Assembly (NCBI GenBank): GCA_015039315.1
Contig: WIDE01000230.1
Coordinates: 1-19,423, forward strand
Source of the DNA: Clavulina sp. PMI_390
Taxonomy: Eukaryota; Basidiomycota; Agaricomycetes; Cantharellales; Hydnaceae
DNA: 19,423 nt
Reading direction: 5' to 3'
Positions 1-10,786 of the stretch are shown piece after piece; within the stretch, counting starts at the first letter, position 1, and each line of letters starts with the position of its first letter. The position numbers were made by a program, and so were the translations under genes. Under the pieces are notes generated by a model, which saw nothing but the letters and a program-made list of their open reading frames with translations, did no database searches and was not told where the DNA came from.

Positions 1-1
1 T

Positions 2-61
2 GAAAAGAAACTGAAAAACTTGAAGGACACAATAGTTGCAGTGTGGGATTTGCCGGAGTGA
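2..61 (+). CDS. possible 3' end of a gene entering from the left (partial)
   Basis: The first 60 bases read open in one frame to a TGA at 59-61 and give a lysine-rich stretch, EKKLKNLKDTIVAVWDLPE. The composition (charged helix followed by a hydrophobic strand) is protein-like, but 19 codons is well within chance. I do not recognise the protein. If real, it is the last exon of a plus-strand gene about 1 kb upstream of the next gene. Confidence 0.2.
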   Translation, partial: EKKLKNLKDTIVAVWDLPE

Positions 62-932
62 GCTGGGTTGCCGGAAGGCAAGCCCGCCGCTCGGTCGAAA
101 ATGCAAGCCAGTTGGCCATATGTTCCATGCACTATTGCTTGGTGGATCCAGCTCGCCACTGATCATTGTCATGAGGAGAAGGAAAGCTACCTTATGGAGA
201 TAATTGTCAAGTAGCGGGAGGAGATATCGACCCTCGCTCACTCTCCTTGCAGATGACAAGATAATTCTTCGTCATGGCAAGCAACATAACATATGCTTTA
301 CTCATCTATGTTTCATTCCAGAAGCTTTCTATCCTATGCTTGAATAATCTCCAGGGTTGTGTGTGGAGGTTGCTTGCGGTATGAAAAGCAGAAGAAATGA
401 AGCTCCGTACTGATAGCTGTGCAAAGCACTATACTATTGGCCTCAAAGGAGTGATCCCTGCGCTCATATCCTTTTAGGACCGCGAGAGAGCGTAGGTACG
501 ACTTCTCAGCCCTATGCTACTCATTGGTAAGGACGCCGCGTAATCAAACATTTCAGAGATTCTCTGTTCAGCGAACACATCGGCGGGTACGAGGTCTTAT
601 CAAAGGGTGATAATTTGTATGTGAAGAAGGCATGATCTGATGGGCCTAGATGCTGGTGGGGCTGCTGCAGTGCCATAGAGGGGACCCGCCCTTGTTGTAA
701 GGCAGGGTGCTGCCTGATGACAGCGTGACGTGACCTCTGTCAGCATATCGTCTTTCGGGTCTCAAGCGAGCAGCCATGTTCACTGACTTTACGTCCGGAG
801 ATAAAACTACGCGTGGTCGATCAGCCAGGGACAATAATTGAGCGCAATCACGGGTCAGTAACTCCGCAATCAGGGAGGGGTCTCCTAAGGTAGGGGTCGG
901 GGGCCGCGTCCGGAAGCGCCTAGCCGGCTCTG
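62..932. other. intergenic region, no gene supported
   Basis: No convincing exon was seen on either strand. The only sizeable open frame (minus strand, 646-975) has a composition without recognisable motifs and overlaps the TATA box and leader of the gene at 1109, so it is probably chance. The last 100 bases are GC-rich and likely carry the proximal promoter of that gene. Confidence 0.5.
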
Positions 933-940
933 TATAAAAG
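933..940 (+). promoter_or_regulatory. TATA box (TATAAAAG) of the gene at 1109
   Basis: A perfect TATAAAAG lies 169 nt upstream of the ATG at 1109. It is followed by a CT-rich leader typical of fungal 5' UTRs (about 985-1108). Transcription would be expected to start near 965-975. The start codon has A at -3 and G at +4, a good fungal initiation context. Confidence 0.6.
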
Positions 941-1108
941 TCACCAACATCTCCAGCGCCAGAAGAATTTCGCACCTCATACAGACGTCTCTGCCCTCAC
1001 CTCCGCAGTCCAAGAACCTCTTAAAATTACCCTGATCCTCCGCCGCGCCTCTCTTCCCGGTCTTCTACTTTTTACCCGCACGCCCCACTTTTCAACACCA
1101 CCAGGAGG

Positions 1109-2221
1109 ATGGCACTAGTAGACCCAGAAGTTCTCCGCGATAAGCTGAACAAATCCAGCACCTTCATCTCGAAATACTTCAGGGACTATAAGGCGTTCTT
1201 CGACAATAAACAAGTTCCAGACGAGCGTGGACTCACGGACTTGTTGCTTTTCCACTCCATCATAGATTGTAACCTCCCTGTCAAGATCGTGAGCCTATCA
1301 TCTCCCTACCCCCCTTCTCTACCTCTCCTCTATCGCAATTCATTTCAATTTATCTGGTTTTGGGCAAGCACGGCTTGTTACTGATAGAGATCCTTGTGTA
1401 TATCTTAGCATAAATTATCTTCTGCAGAAGAGGCCGCCGCAGGACTTGACTTTGACCTAGTCTATACGACAGCCAAAGGAAAAAGGTGCATTTGCCTTCA
1501 GGCCAAGAGCTTCAAGCCAACGACCAGTGGCGGCGCTGTTGCAGACTTTACTTATCATTCCGAAAAGTATGTTGTTTTGCCCGCGCGGCCTTCTGCTACT
1601 GAGGCTGACTTGGGACGCAAGCCAGGATAACAATCAGCTTACCCAATTGAAGATCTACATCGACACGCTTAGCAAGTGGGGGAAAGCGCAAGATGAAGAG
1701 ATAATGGGAGAGGCCGTCAAGTTACTGAAAGAGGCTGCTCAGTTGCGGAAAGCGGCTGCTCAGCTACAAAATGCTGATAAGGTTGAAGAAGAGGAACTTC
1801 CGGAGGAACAGATACGAGAAGAAGCTACTAAGATGGTCAAAAAAGCTGTTGAGAAGATCAAAACTGCTAAGGACCTCCAGGACCAGGCAAGTCCAACAAT
1901 GCTTCATCTTGTTATATTGGCTAAAGATGAGCATTATACCTACAGATGTCAGGGGAATTCGATGTCATTACGGGCGGGTAAGCGGACGGTCTAATCACGG
2001 ATTTTCAGACCACTCACCCCTTTGCCCTCGATAGATATGTCGTCTTTGGCGAGGAGCAGATCGTCTACATACCAATGGACGGCGATGAAGGCCTCTGGCG
2101 GAATTACGACGATCTCCTAAGCAAGAATTCCAAGAATGTCAACGCCGAGTTGAACAAGGAATTAGCTAACCATGGGAAACTGAAATTCTTCCCTCTTGCA
2201 GCGATGATTCCGGAGGACTAG
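1109..2221 (+). CDS. uncharacterised protein with PD-(D/E)XK-nuclease-like N-terminal region
   Basis: Proposed exons: 1109-1288, 1409-1566, 1622-1886, 1946-1977 and 2035-2221, giving about 273 residues. Introns are 120, 55, 59 and 57 nt. The third uses GC-AG (AG|GCAAGT), and the other three are GT-AG. This chain joins all protein-like stretches in frame. Around residues 42-95 the pattern is LTDLLLFHSI, then an acidic helix, GLDFD (72-76) and CLQAKSF (89-95). That order of D followed by QxK about 15 residues later resembles PD-(D/E)XK folds, in particular the pattern I recall for DUF6615 proteins. Next comes a Gln/Leu stretch (NQDNNQLTQLKIYIDTL), then a charged predicted coiled coil (about residues 125-200). 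The last part (YVVFGEEQIVYIPMDGDEG) looks like a globular C-terminus. The nuclease assignment is inference from short motifs, and catalysis is not shown. Without the last intron an in-frame TAA (1979-1981) would interrupt the protein. Confidence 0.6.
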
Positions 2222-2990
2222 GGCTCGAAGTTATGGAACAGGGGCGTTTCCTTTATATACAGCTCACTCTGTAAGGAATGAGCACTATGCCTCATCTCTA
2301 GAACGAAAACTATCAGCGATCTAGTTCTGTCCATTTCCATATCCATCACGGTTCATCCGGGAGACACTCGTACGTGTTTACGTGTTAGTACTCGCTGGCC
2401 TAGTCTCCACTTGACTTGGAGTATGAGTTCCAAAGAAAAACACAGCATGTTCGCTGGCTGCAGATCCACGCAACAAGGAGCTTGATAGATCTCGTTCCCG
2501 GGCACTACTCATTCAACACGCGGAGATGTTATATCGAGTGGCGCATCTTTGACTCGGGAAGCTCCAGATATCGGTGCTCAAGGGCAGCTCTAGGGCATCA
2601 GCGCGAGTGTTTACGAATCATCAGACCCGTTCCATGTGATGCATAGACCTGGTGGCGGTGCTAGGGCCAAGAGCTCTCATTAGAGACACCACAGCCCCAA
2701 GCGTTGTTTCTGGCCAAGGAAGTCTCCTTCTTGGGGAGCCAGAAGAAGAAATAGTAGGGATTGTGCATAGATATGTATTCAAATTTATCATCCACGGAGG
2801 ATGCATCACTCCATTTACTACGGCGTATATAGAAGCTTCTGTTCGAGGTGTTCTTGGACCTCTTTCCCTAATCTTGAGCGTACGGATATATCTCACGGTG
2901 AGCTCGTAAGCTCCTTTTAGCTATATAGCGCTTCATCTTTTTGCTATCACGACGCCCGAAGTTGGGCAATCATGACCATCTTTTTCACAC
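2222..2990. other. convergent intergenic region, no gene supported
   Basis: This region lies between the plus-strand gene ending at 2221 and the minus-strand gene ending at 2991, so it should hold both 3' UTRs. Open frames of 76-91 codons exist on both strands around 2416-2909, but they overlap each other, carry no motif and lack splice or start context. An exact AATAAA was not seen; TTTATATA-like sequence near 2250 is AT-rich enough for 3' processing. Confidence 0.45.
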
Positions 2991-3519
2991 TCAAGTACCC
3001 GCTTCGGCAATGGGAGCTGGCGTCGGAAGCAGCCCATGAGCTCGATCCGACCAATGTCCTGGAAAGAAGAAACCAATGACAAGAAGGATCATGATCAACT
3101 GCAGAGTCCTAAGTACTGTGACCCTGAAAGAAGGCTGTGGGCGTGTCGTGGGTGTTGAAGTGGTAACGGGATACGGGAGCGATGGAGAAGGAACGGAGGG
3201 AGCAGACAAGGAAAAGGAAGGTGGGAGCGGTATGGACATGGAACGGGGTCGGGAGTCGTAATAGTCCATGGATTCCCCATTCGATGCGGTCGATAGTGGG
3301 TAGGTACCGTGGTGTTGCTTGCGGCGCTGCCTCGTTGACGACTCTTTTTGCTCGGCATCCTCAGTGCTTTTCCTACTAGATACTATATGGAGAGAGGCAT
3401 TTTAAAGCGTCATAGTGAAGGTTGGGGTTGAAAGAGGGTTAATATACATCCGTTCACATAAGAATAACATCATGGTGCTCACTCGGTTTGACACCTCGAT
3501 CTTGGTACTGAGGCATCAT
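2991..3519 (-). CDS. small Ser/Pro-rich single-pass membrane protein, family member 1
   Basis: Two exons on the minus strand, 3519-3483 (37 nt) and 3382-2991, are separated by a 100-nt GT-AG intron in phase 1 (donor GTGAGC, acceptor CATATAG). The product is 142 residues. Exon 2 begins SSRKSTEDAEQKESSTRQRR; the EQKE motif (residues 23-26) and the basic stretch after it match the genes at 11404 and 17578, which also have a 37-nt first exon and the same intron phase. The middle (about 58-95) is rich in Ser and Pro. A hydrophobic helix, LQLIMILLVIGFFF, lies at about 106-119. The tail differs from the other two members and may be out of register through an indel. The ATG has A at -3 and a second ATG follows directly. 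No function is known to me. It is transcribed away from the PSP1 gene. Confidence 0.6.
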
Positions 3520-5804
3520 AATTCTCCTTCTCTAATAGTTGAAGCTTCAGTATGAAGAAGCGCCCTCACTGCCGAACGTTGGCGACGTAAGACTAAAACA
3601 TGATACAGGGCGCAAGGTCAGACAATGGGTTTTCAACAATGAGAGACAGAATACCGTCAGGAAGCGGTTGGAAGAGATCAGCCAGCTTGATGGAGCGACG
3701 GGGGAAGTTTGTTGTTGGAAGGGACTGGCAAGGCACCTCTGTTTTATGGGGAAAACGAGGGGTGAGTTGCCAACTTAACCCACACACACCTCAGCACGAC
3801 GTCCAATTCCTCATTTCGCGCAGCAGAAACACAGCATCCCAACATCGATAGAAAACAGCCACCGCCGGGTCGATTAGCACATCACGTTCACGCAACACGG
3901 TCCAGGTTCAATTCCATGTACGCCGTTAGAAGGACATCACCTCACTCCGAACATCAAGTTCAGATGACATGCACAGCGATCACTGTAAATTGTGTAATGA
4001 TAGGTTCGAGCGTGCAGCCAACAATACCCTTCCGCCAAGCACTGCTTTAGCACCCCAGGTTCAGACGCGAGGGTTTGTCCGCTTCCGATAACAGAGGAAC
4101 TGCGCAGAAATGTCGAGTCATTTTGTTCGGCCAACTAAAATGCTGACCTTATGCCGTGGGACACATATCGAACTGCGCTCTCGAAGCACTACTAACAAGA
4201 CCACGACCCGTAGATGACACGATATTCACTTCGTGTGTGTGGTGCCCTGGTGGGCGCTGTCCTGCCACGCAAGCGCCTTTGGGGCCGTCCTCGCCTAGGA
4301 ACCCAATGCTGTGTCTGTCAGACGCATCAGTAGCTGAAGCTACACTACGTAGTCCCCACCAAGGAAGTGAGGTGAGCGATATTTGCCTCTCATCTCGATG
4401 CAAGAGAAAGGAAAAGAAGCGGCGCGCAGTAATTCACAAGCACGTCCTCTGACTCCTTAGTCTATTTGGCGGGCAAGTCACGCTTAGACCGGCCTTACCA
4501 GTCTCTAACCTAGAGTCCGCTCGTATTCGGCGAGCGGGCTCAGAAAAGCAGATAGTTGGCTAACTGGCGCGTCCAGCTTGTCTTGTGGATCTCGGTGCCG
4601 TTCACGATCAGTCAAAAGCAGACTTCGCAAAGTAGGATAGTCAATCATGCGCCTCTGAGCAACCAAGAGTCCCTAGATGCTCTGCCACTTTCGTCTCAAG
4701 ACTGAAGGACACATGTCAGACGTTGAAGCGAGCGCTTTTCGGTCGTCGTTACCGTTCCGCAGCAGACTGACGATGATGATGGCCAAAGAGTAGAGACACG
4801 TACAAGCGCTGAGCCTCTGCGGAAGCGTGCATCAAGATCAAGATTGATGTAAAAGTCTGGGCGCAGACGAAGTGGAGCACAGTTAGGCTCGGTGCCTGAC
4901 AAGCAGAGTGGGTGAGGCGCCGCAGCTACTGTGGATATGTTGTAGAGGAGAATATGATATAAGGATGAAGGATGACTCGTTATAGTCGTAAATGCCGGTT
5001 CTTCCGGAACGCATGAGGTGGAAGCCTCGGCTCATGGCACCTGATGTTGCTCGTTGCCCAAAGCACGACATGTGATTGGACATTCTGGGAGTTATATCCG
5101 GTGGGCGAACATCAGGCGGGCACTTAAGTATTCTTATCTCTGGTTGAAAATGAAAACAGTCATAACCAGAGGGGTCTAGACGTCGGTGAGGTACGGCATA
5201 TGTGTATGGAGGGGAGGGGCGGACCGTGGACATGACAAACAGGAAGGTTCCCCAGTTACCGGCGGGATGGAGAGGGATCTAGATTTGGAGGTAGGTGGGG
5301 ACTCCCGACTTTTCTTCTTCTTATTGCTCCTGTGTATAGAGTTACAAGGCGTGGTTGGAGCAGCAGGAGGAGCATGAACAGAGGGAGAGGTGACTGAATG
5401 GGGCAAAAATGGAGAATTAATTGAAATGCGTGACTTGGGATGTGGTCCCATGATCACGCAGAAGCCAATAACAAACATTGTGTTTGAACTGTTTCCCCCT
5501 CTTCTTCTCTCCCAAAGATGAAGATGTTCACATAGACCGCCCGCAGACACGCGACCATCTTACGACCCACCTAGACACTCCTAGACCTGCTAGACTTTCC
5601 TCTTTCCTCTACACGCTCTTGCTCTTGCTTTGCTCGCGCACGTTTCCTTTTTCTGGTGACGTGACTGGTCCCGTACTATACCCCGCGATTTACTCGTGTT
5701 TTTCCCGATTTTCGCTGCCCGCCGCCCTGCACAGTGCCCAGTGTCTCTGAGCGGGGGAGCCCACACCCAAAAGGTTTTATAGACTTGCAGGTTTCTGAGC
5801 GACG
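3520..5804. other. long intergenic region between two divergent genes
   Basis: The left end must contain the promoter of the minus-strand gene that starts at 3519; no clear TATA was seen there. The right end holds the PSP1 promoter and leader: a CT-rich stretch at about 5590-5650 and no good TATA. Many overlapping open frames of 65-124 codons occur on both strands (for example 3539-3851, 4149-4452 and 4883-5550), with no recognisable domain. A short open stretch at about 4712-4860 has protein-like charge (VPQQTDDDDGQRVETRTSAE) but needs a frame change to reach an ATG. I support no gene here. Confidence 0.5.
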
Positions 5805-8800
5805 ATGACGGAATCTTCTCCCACTCCCCCATCCATTCTTCCCTCTGCGTCCTCGCCAGCACCCGCACCATCTGGCACGTCCGCTACAGCTGCTGTCGGC
5901 CATACGATCGCACACGAGCACATATTGCCTGCTTCGCTCGATAGACGCTCCAGGTTCGTCATCCCGCTTGTTCTCGAGGCACATCGCGCGCTCATCTCAT
6001 ATCCCCATCCATCATCACCATGCGAACACTTTCTTTGCCCCATAACCAGCACCTCCTCGTCGCACAGAGCCACGAGTCAACCTCCGCGAGGTGCTGCCCA
6101 TCTACTAGATCCATCTCTGGGAACATCTGCTACATCTACGTCACACACCCCATCCCCACCGCCGCCTGCTCAACAGCAGCAGCCACCGTTTGGTAGAAAA
6201 CTATCCGCTGCGTCTGCTCCTGGTTGGCCACCTAATAGGCCCACTGCGAACAGCCCCAGCCCTGGCCCCGGAATACCCGGCGCCACCAACCCCACCGCAG
6301 CCGCCAGTGCACTAGCTGCCAAGGCGATCGCACGACCCACCAGCAGCTCTAACATCAACACGAATAAGATAAATACTACTACTACTACGACAAGTCAGCT
6401 GCACCATCATCATCCACACCCCGCAGCTGGTTCCCGAAGCGTCTCCTTCTCCACGTACTCGGATTATCCTCTCTCGTCATCTTCATCTCAATTCAACTCT
6501 TCCGCTTCCCAGTCCCAATCCCAGTACTCCCAACAGCCCCACCATAACTCGTTCCACTACAGCACGCAGCCCAGCATGTCCGCTCTCCTCGCGCACCTCC
6601 AGCACCACGTCCACAACTCGTCAGACGAACATGGCCTCTCGGGTCGTCTGCCCTCTGCATTCGACGACGAAGATGATGAGAGTGCCAGCAGCGTCGATCT
6701 GAATGGCGATCGAGAGCGCGAAGAGCACGAGTATGACTATGCGACGCCCCGCCGGCAAGATTCGGGTGGGAGTGCGAGCATGATGAGTATGAGTGCCAGT
6801 ATGGACGCGGCGGACTTTGCGCAACAGGGTGGTATGAGGAGAGACTTTGGGCGTAGTCGACCACAGAGCCTCGGCCCGGGCGGAGGAGGACTATCTGATT
6901 CTGACGTCGGAGGTACGCCGTTTGATAATATTGGCCTTTCTGGAGGAGGAGGAGCTTCTGGTGGAGCTGGTGGTGGTCGCGTGCGTCCGAGCTTGCAGAC
7001 TCAGTTCGGGGCCGGGAAGCTCGCCCATGGTGCGTCCCCCCTCAGCGCGAGTGCCGTCGGTGGTCGATTCTCGTATCGTGCTAGCTCGATTGCAGAGGAG
7101 CGCGATCCACCTATTGTTGAGCACCGTGATCATTCGAACATGTCTCCGTTCCGCCGTGATGTCTCACAACAGGGTCAGAACGGTGGTGCGTCAGGATACT
7201 ACCAGCAGTCGTCATCTGCTTCTGGAGGCGGTGGGGGAGGAGCTGCTGGGGGTATCTGGGGTGCACCGGGCTTGCATAACCAGCATTCGTCGTACGCGAA
7301 CAATAACAACAATCAGCAGTACGACGAGGAGGATGGTGGTGGTGCTTCGCGCAATCATCCTGATGCGTACTATCATCCGAATGGAGGTGCGAGTGGGACA
7401 GCCTCGCGCCGACACTCTGTTAGCGTCGTCCAGCAACAGCAGCACCAGCCTTCGTCGCGCCGGATCTCCATCGGCTTCAACCCCTCGTCATCATCGTCCT
7501 CTGGTGATCCTCCTAGTCCGACTGTTGGCTCGGGCGGCGGGTTTGGCGGGCGTGGTGGAGGGGCGATGTTCAGCGATGACGAGCTTGCTGGATCGTTGAA
7601 TATGCTCTCGCTCAACTCGCTCGACCAAGATATCTCGTCCCGTCCTGTCCCGCGCGTGTCGGGTCCCTCCGCACCATCTTCCCTTCCTACGTATGCTCCT
7701 CACTCGCATCATCAGCAAAACCCGTACGGGAGCCAGCATCAGCAACCATCTCCGTTCAACCATATGGCATCTGCATCGTCGTCTTCGCTGTTACGCGGTG
7801 CGAGTCCCTCACCGCTTGATGCTCTGCGCGTTGGGTCGTCGTCTTACTCGTCTATGGGCGGCAGTGCGAGTTCGCCTACGTCTTCGCTGGGCGCGCCTGG
7901 TGATGAACTCGGTATGGGTATGGGACGCCGGACTGGTGGACGCGCGAGGATGTCATCGCTCTCTGGATCCGCGCGCAGTTCGTCGAGAGAGTCGAGTAGC
8001 CTCGAACGATCTGGTGTGGATGATGGCTCGTCCTCGTCGCCTGAGCGCGCATACGCTGCGCCTGTATCCACATCGGCGTACACCTATGGCGGCGAAAGTC
8101 TCGGGTATACGGCTCCTGCTCCTGGATATGGCGCTGCTGCTGCGTACGGGTATGCTAGTCCAGGTGGAGCAGTGGCTGGTTATGGCTTTGGGTTCGGTAT
8201 GGGCATGAACGCGAGGATCCCGTCGCCTGTCACTACTACGCTCAACGCGACGGGTACGACGTTCCGCGCCACAGACGCACTCAAGACCAGCTCGTCTCTC
8301 GCATTCGTCGGCGCTGACTCTCGCGAAGCAAGCCGTGAGCGATACGGGTCTTCTTCTGATATGAATGGCCAACACCAACACCAACCTCCTTCACCAACTA
8401 TGCAAACGCGCGGTCGCTCAACAAGCATCCACCAAGTCCAAGGATCCGCATCTTCCCCTTACGGTCTACCTCCTCCGCAGATGAACGTGTATAACAACAA
8501 TTATGGGTACATGAACCCTATGAGCGCTATGGGTATGATGGAGAGCACGTCGAATGTGAATACGCCTCGTGGACCTATCAGCCTCTCCCCGCAAAATTCC
8601 GTGCATCATCCGACGAATGCCCCGCCTCCGCTGAATTTGCCTCCGCCTGGGTCTGGTGCGTATGCGCAGAGGGGACCTCTTAGTGCAGGTGCATATGGAT
8701 ATGGAGGAGGTATGGTTGGGAATGGGGGGTATAATAATGGTATGCAAGGGCAGGGAGGAGGCGGACTGCCGGGTGCGATTGGACCGCCTGGATTTGGGCG

Positions 8801-10126
8801 GCCGAGGGGAAGTTCGAGTGCTGGTATGAGTCCTGGTGGTATCATGGGACATATGCGAGGTGAGCTTTTCTTCATGATCGACACATTCAGCTCTTTTGCT
8901 TTTGCTTCTCTCCCCACACTTTGTGCTTTTCAATTCACTGTGATGCATGACTCACTGATCGACGCATCGTTCGTTTCCTAGGCCCGAGCGCCACCGGACC
9001 CAATAACAATCAGTTCCCCGTATCTTCGTCCCCGACCTCTGCCACTGCCGCCCGAGCGCCCCTTAATCCGACTTCTATTGGCCTGTCGTCACCTGCTTCT
9101 GCTACTGCTCCCAATGCAGCTGATCCCGACGTGCAGCTCGGTAAAGGTACTCCGCTCTATGCCGTCCCTCGCGATGCACCTCTGTACATCGTCGAGTTCA
9201 AGGCTGGGCGAAACGATATTTTCTATGTCGCGGATCCCGAGGCATTCTTTGGCGCGTCACCCGTCATGCCGTCCTCCACCACCTTACACGACCCCGCATC
9301 GGCACTAGAAAAGGAGGCGAATAGTGCTGCAGGCAGGCGTGGTGAGCTTCGTGTGGGCGAGCTCGTCATCGTCGAAGCGGATCGAGGACGCGATCTCGGT
9401 CGAGTGACGCACGGGAACATCTCGACGGCGGACGTAGAGGCCTGGCAGCGCTCGCAGGCCGAGGCAGCCGCGGTAGCTGCGCTTCAGGGTCATCCTGTTA
9501 ATGGTGGTGGAGGCGGAGGTGGTGCGAGTGGAGGTGAAGACGGGGCGGTTGTAGGAGGAAAGATTGGGATGAAAGAGTTGATGCCGAAGAGGATCTATGC
9601 GCGAGCGAGCGCGGAGGATACGAGGTGCGTGAAAATGATGTGGAGTCTCCTATGCTTCGCGGCTGACACGCTGATCAAACTATTTCCAATATTCTTCGCA
9701 TGCGTCCAGACTTCTGCAAGCTAAACAGGCCGATGAGATGAAGGCGCTGCAGCTGTGTCAGTCCAAGGTCCGACAGAAAAAACTGCCGATGGAGGTCGTC
9801 GACGCCGAGTACCAGTGGTCCGTCTCTTTTCTTTTCTTTTTTCCCTTTCCGTTTGCCAAAAATGATATGTCGTGCTGAACGATTTCCAAACAGGGATCGC
9901 CGTAAACTCACGTTCTACTTTGTTGCTGATCGGAGGATCGACTTCAGGGAGCTGGTTCGAGAGCTGTTCCGGTACGTCGATACTTTCGCGTTTGGCCGAA
10001 TATCTAAAGGTTTGGGTTATTGCGATCGACGCTGACGATTTTTCCTCTTTTGTGTTACTGTCATCTAGTCTCTACAAGACTCGTATCTGGATGGCGTCCC
10101 TCCAGGGACCCATGGCAAGCGAGTAA
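5805..10126 (+). CDS. PSP1 C-terminal domain protein
   Basis: Five exons, 5805-8859, 8982-9624, 9710-9817, 9894-9971 and 10069-10126, encode 1313 residues. All four introns (122, 85, 76 and 97 nt) are GT-AG, have CTGAY/CTGAA-like branch sites and keep frame. Residues 1-1060 are low complexity: Ser, Gly, Gln, Asn and His runs, with one conserved-looking island, ELAGSLNMLSLNSLDQDI (593-610). The PSP1 homology follows: PLYIVEFKAGRNDIFYV (1085-1101), the hallmark VGELVIVEADRGRDLGRV (1143-1160), then the C-terminal block from about 1233 with DRRKLTFYFVADRRIDF (1270-1286) and KTRIWMASLQ ending at about 1307. Yeast PSP1 is a Gln/Asn-rich multicopy suppressor of DNA polymerase alpha mutants; the bacterial relatives (YaaT/RicT) act with RNase Y. 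A cytoplasmic RNA or translation role is therefore plausible but inferred. The ATG has A at -3. An extra intron within the first 120 codons cannot be excluded, since residues about 33-105 read less like the rest. Confidence 0.92.
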
Positions 10127-10294
10127 TCCAGCCGACGATTGTCTAAAGCAGTATCCTCTTCGCACCCCAAGACCCCTCTATATCTGTTCGTTATATGTGT
10201 ACTTTTCATTTTCCGGTATTATTATCCTAGCTCCTGAGTTCTCTACATGTACCCCCGTGCTCCCCCTTCACCAGAGCATCCCGCTGATATTTCG

Positions 10295-10300
10295 AATAAA
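10295..10300 (+). promoter_or_regulatory. possible polyadenylation signal AATAAA
   Basis: An exact AATAAA occurs 169 nt after the PSP1 stop codon, a usual 3' UTR distance for fungi. Fungal poly(A) signals are loose, so this is only a candidate. Confidence 0.35.
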
Positions 10301-10394
10301 TTGCAGAGTTTCTGAGGCATGTTTATCACCACCACTCTTTCAGATGCGGCCTCGTGCCAACGCTTGATTTCAGAGTAGCCGGCCATGCACATGT

Positions 10395-10786
10395 AGCTCA
10401 GCCCATCGGTACCGGTGAACATCTAGCCGGATCCGTACCTCGCGTTCCACAGCTTTCGAGGGCTTCGGTATCTATTTGTGAATACTAGACCGGGCGACGG
10501 ACTGGATTTCAAACCCTGCACTGCTCCTGCTGGAACCTCCTCATTGCATTCACCGATTGTGACTGAATTGAACTCCGCGCGCTCGCTCACGGGTAAGCCT
10601 CCCGCTCGGCCGCGAGCATCCCCGAGCATCAAACAGGACGTCATCCGTAGGAATCCCATTGTATCCGTATCGCCCAGATGCACGGGCGCTGCTGCCACCT
10701 GGCCGCGAAGGCCGTGTCTCCACCATGCTGGCGTTATCGCGATCGTCATTAGCGAACAGATCTCAGCGAGTGTAAGGGAGCCTTAA
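10395..10786 (+). pseudogene. possible decayed member of the small membrane-protein family
   Basis: Around 10708-10741 the DNA encodes LHHAGVIAIVI, close to CHAGIVALVIG at the start of the membrane helix of the gene at 11404; about 24 of 33 nucleotides agree and most differences are transitions. The helix is then cut short and followed by SEQISASVREP and a stop, as if the middle of the helix had been deleted. Upstream, an ATG near 10384 is followed by an in-frame TAG and then a GTGAAC donor-like site about 30 nt on, a possible remnant of the 37-nt first exon. It lies in the same orientation as, and 0.6 kb before, the intact gene at 11404. The match is short, so chance is possible. Confidence 0.3.

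Noticed and set aside
646..975. 109-codon minus-strand open frame
   Set aside because: It overlaps the TATA box and leader of the plus-strand gene at 1109 and has no motif.
3885..3930. tRNA B-box-like sequence (GGTTCAATTCC)
   Set aside because: The flanks cannot pair as a T stem and no A box or acceptor stem could be folded, so a tRNA gene is not supported.
4712..4860. Start MSDVEASAF followed in another frame by VPQQTDDDDGQRVETRTSAE
   Set aside because: It needs a frame change with no splice sites, has no recognisable family, and is short; it may be a relic but cannot be supported.
5176..5550. 124-codon minus-strand open frame upstream of the PSP1 gene
   Set aside because: Ser/Pro-rich reading of a CT/AG-skewed promoter region, no homology recognised, overlaps other frames and lacks the small-family features (37-nt exon, EQKE, membrane helix).
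6847..7599. 250-codon open frame in a second frame inside the PSP1 exon, and many minus-strand frames of 60-160 codons across 5800-9500
   Set aside because: They are shadows of a long, low-complexity, stop-poor coding exon; composition is Arg/Ser/Leu-rich without motifs, and the PSP1 frame is clearly the real one.
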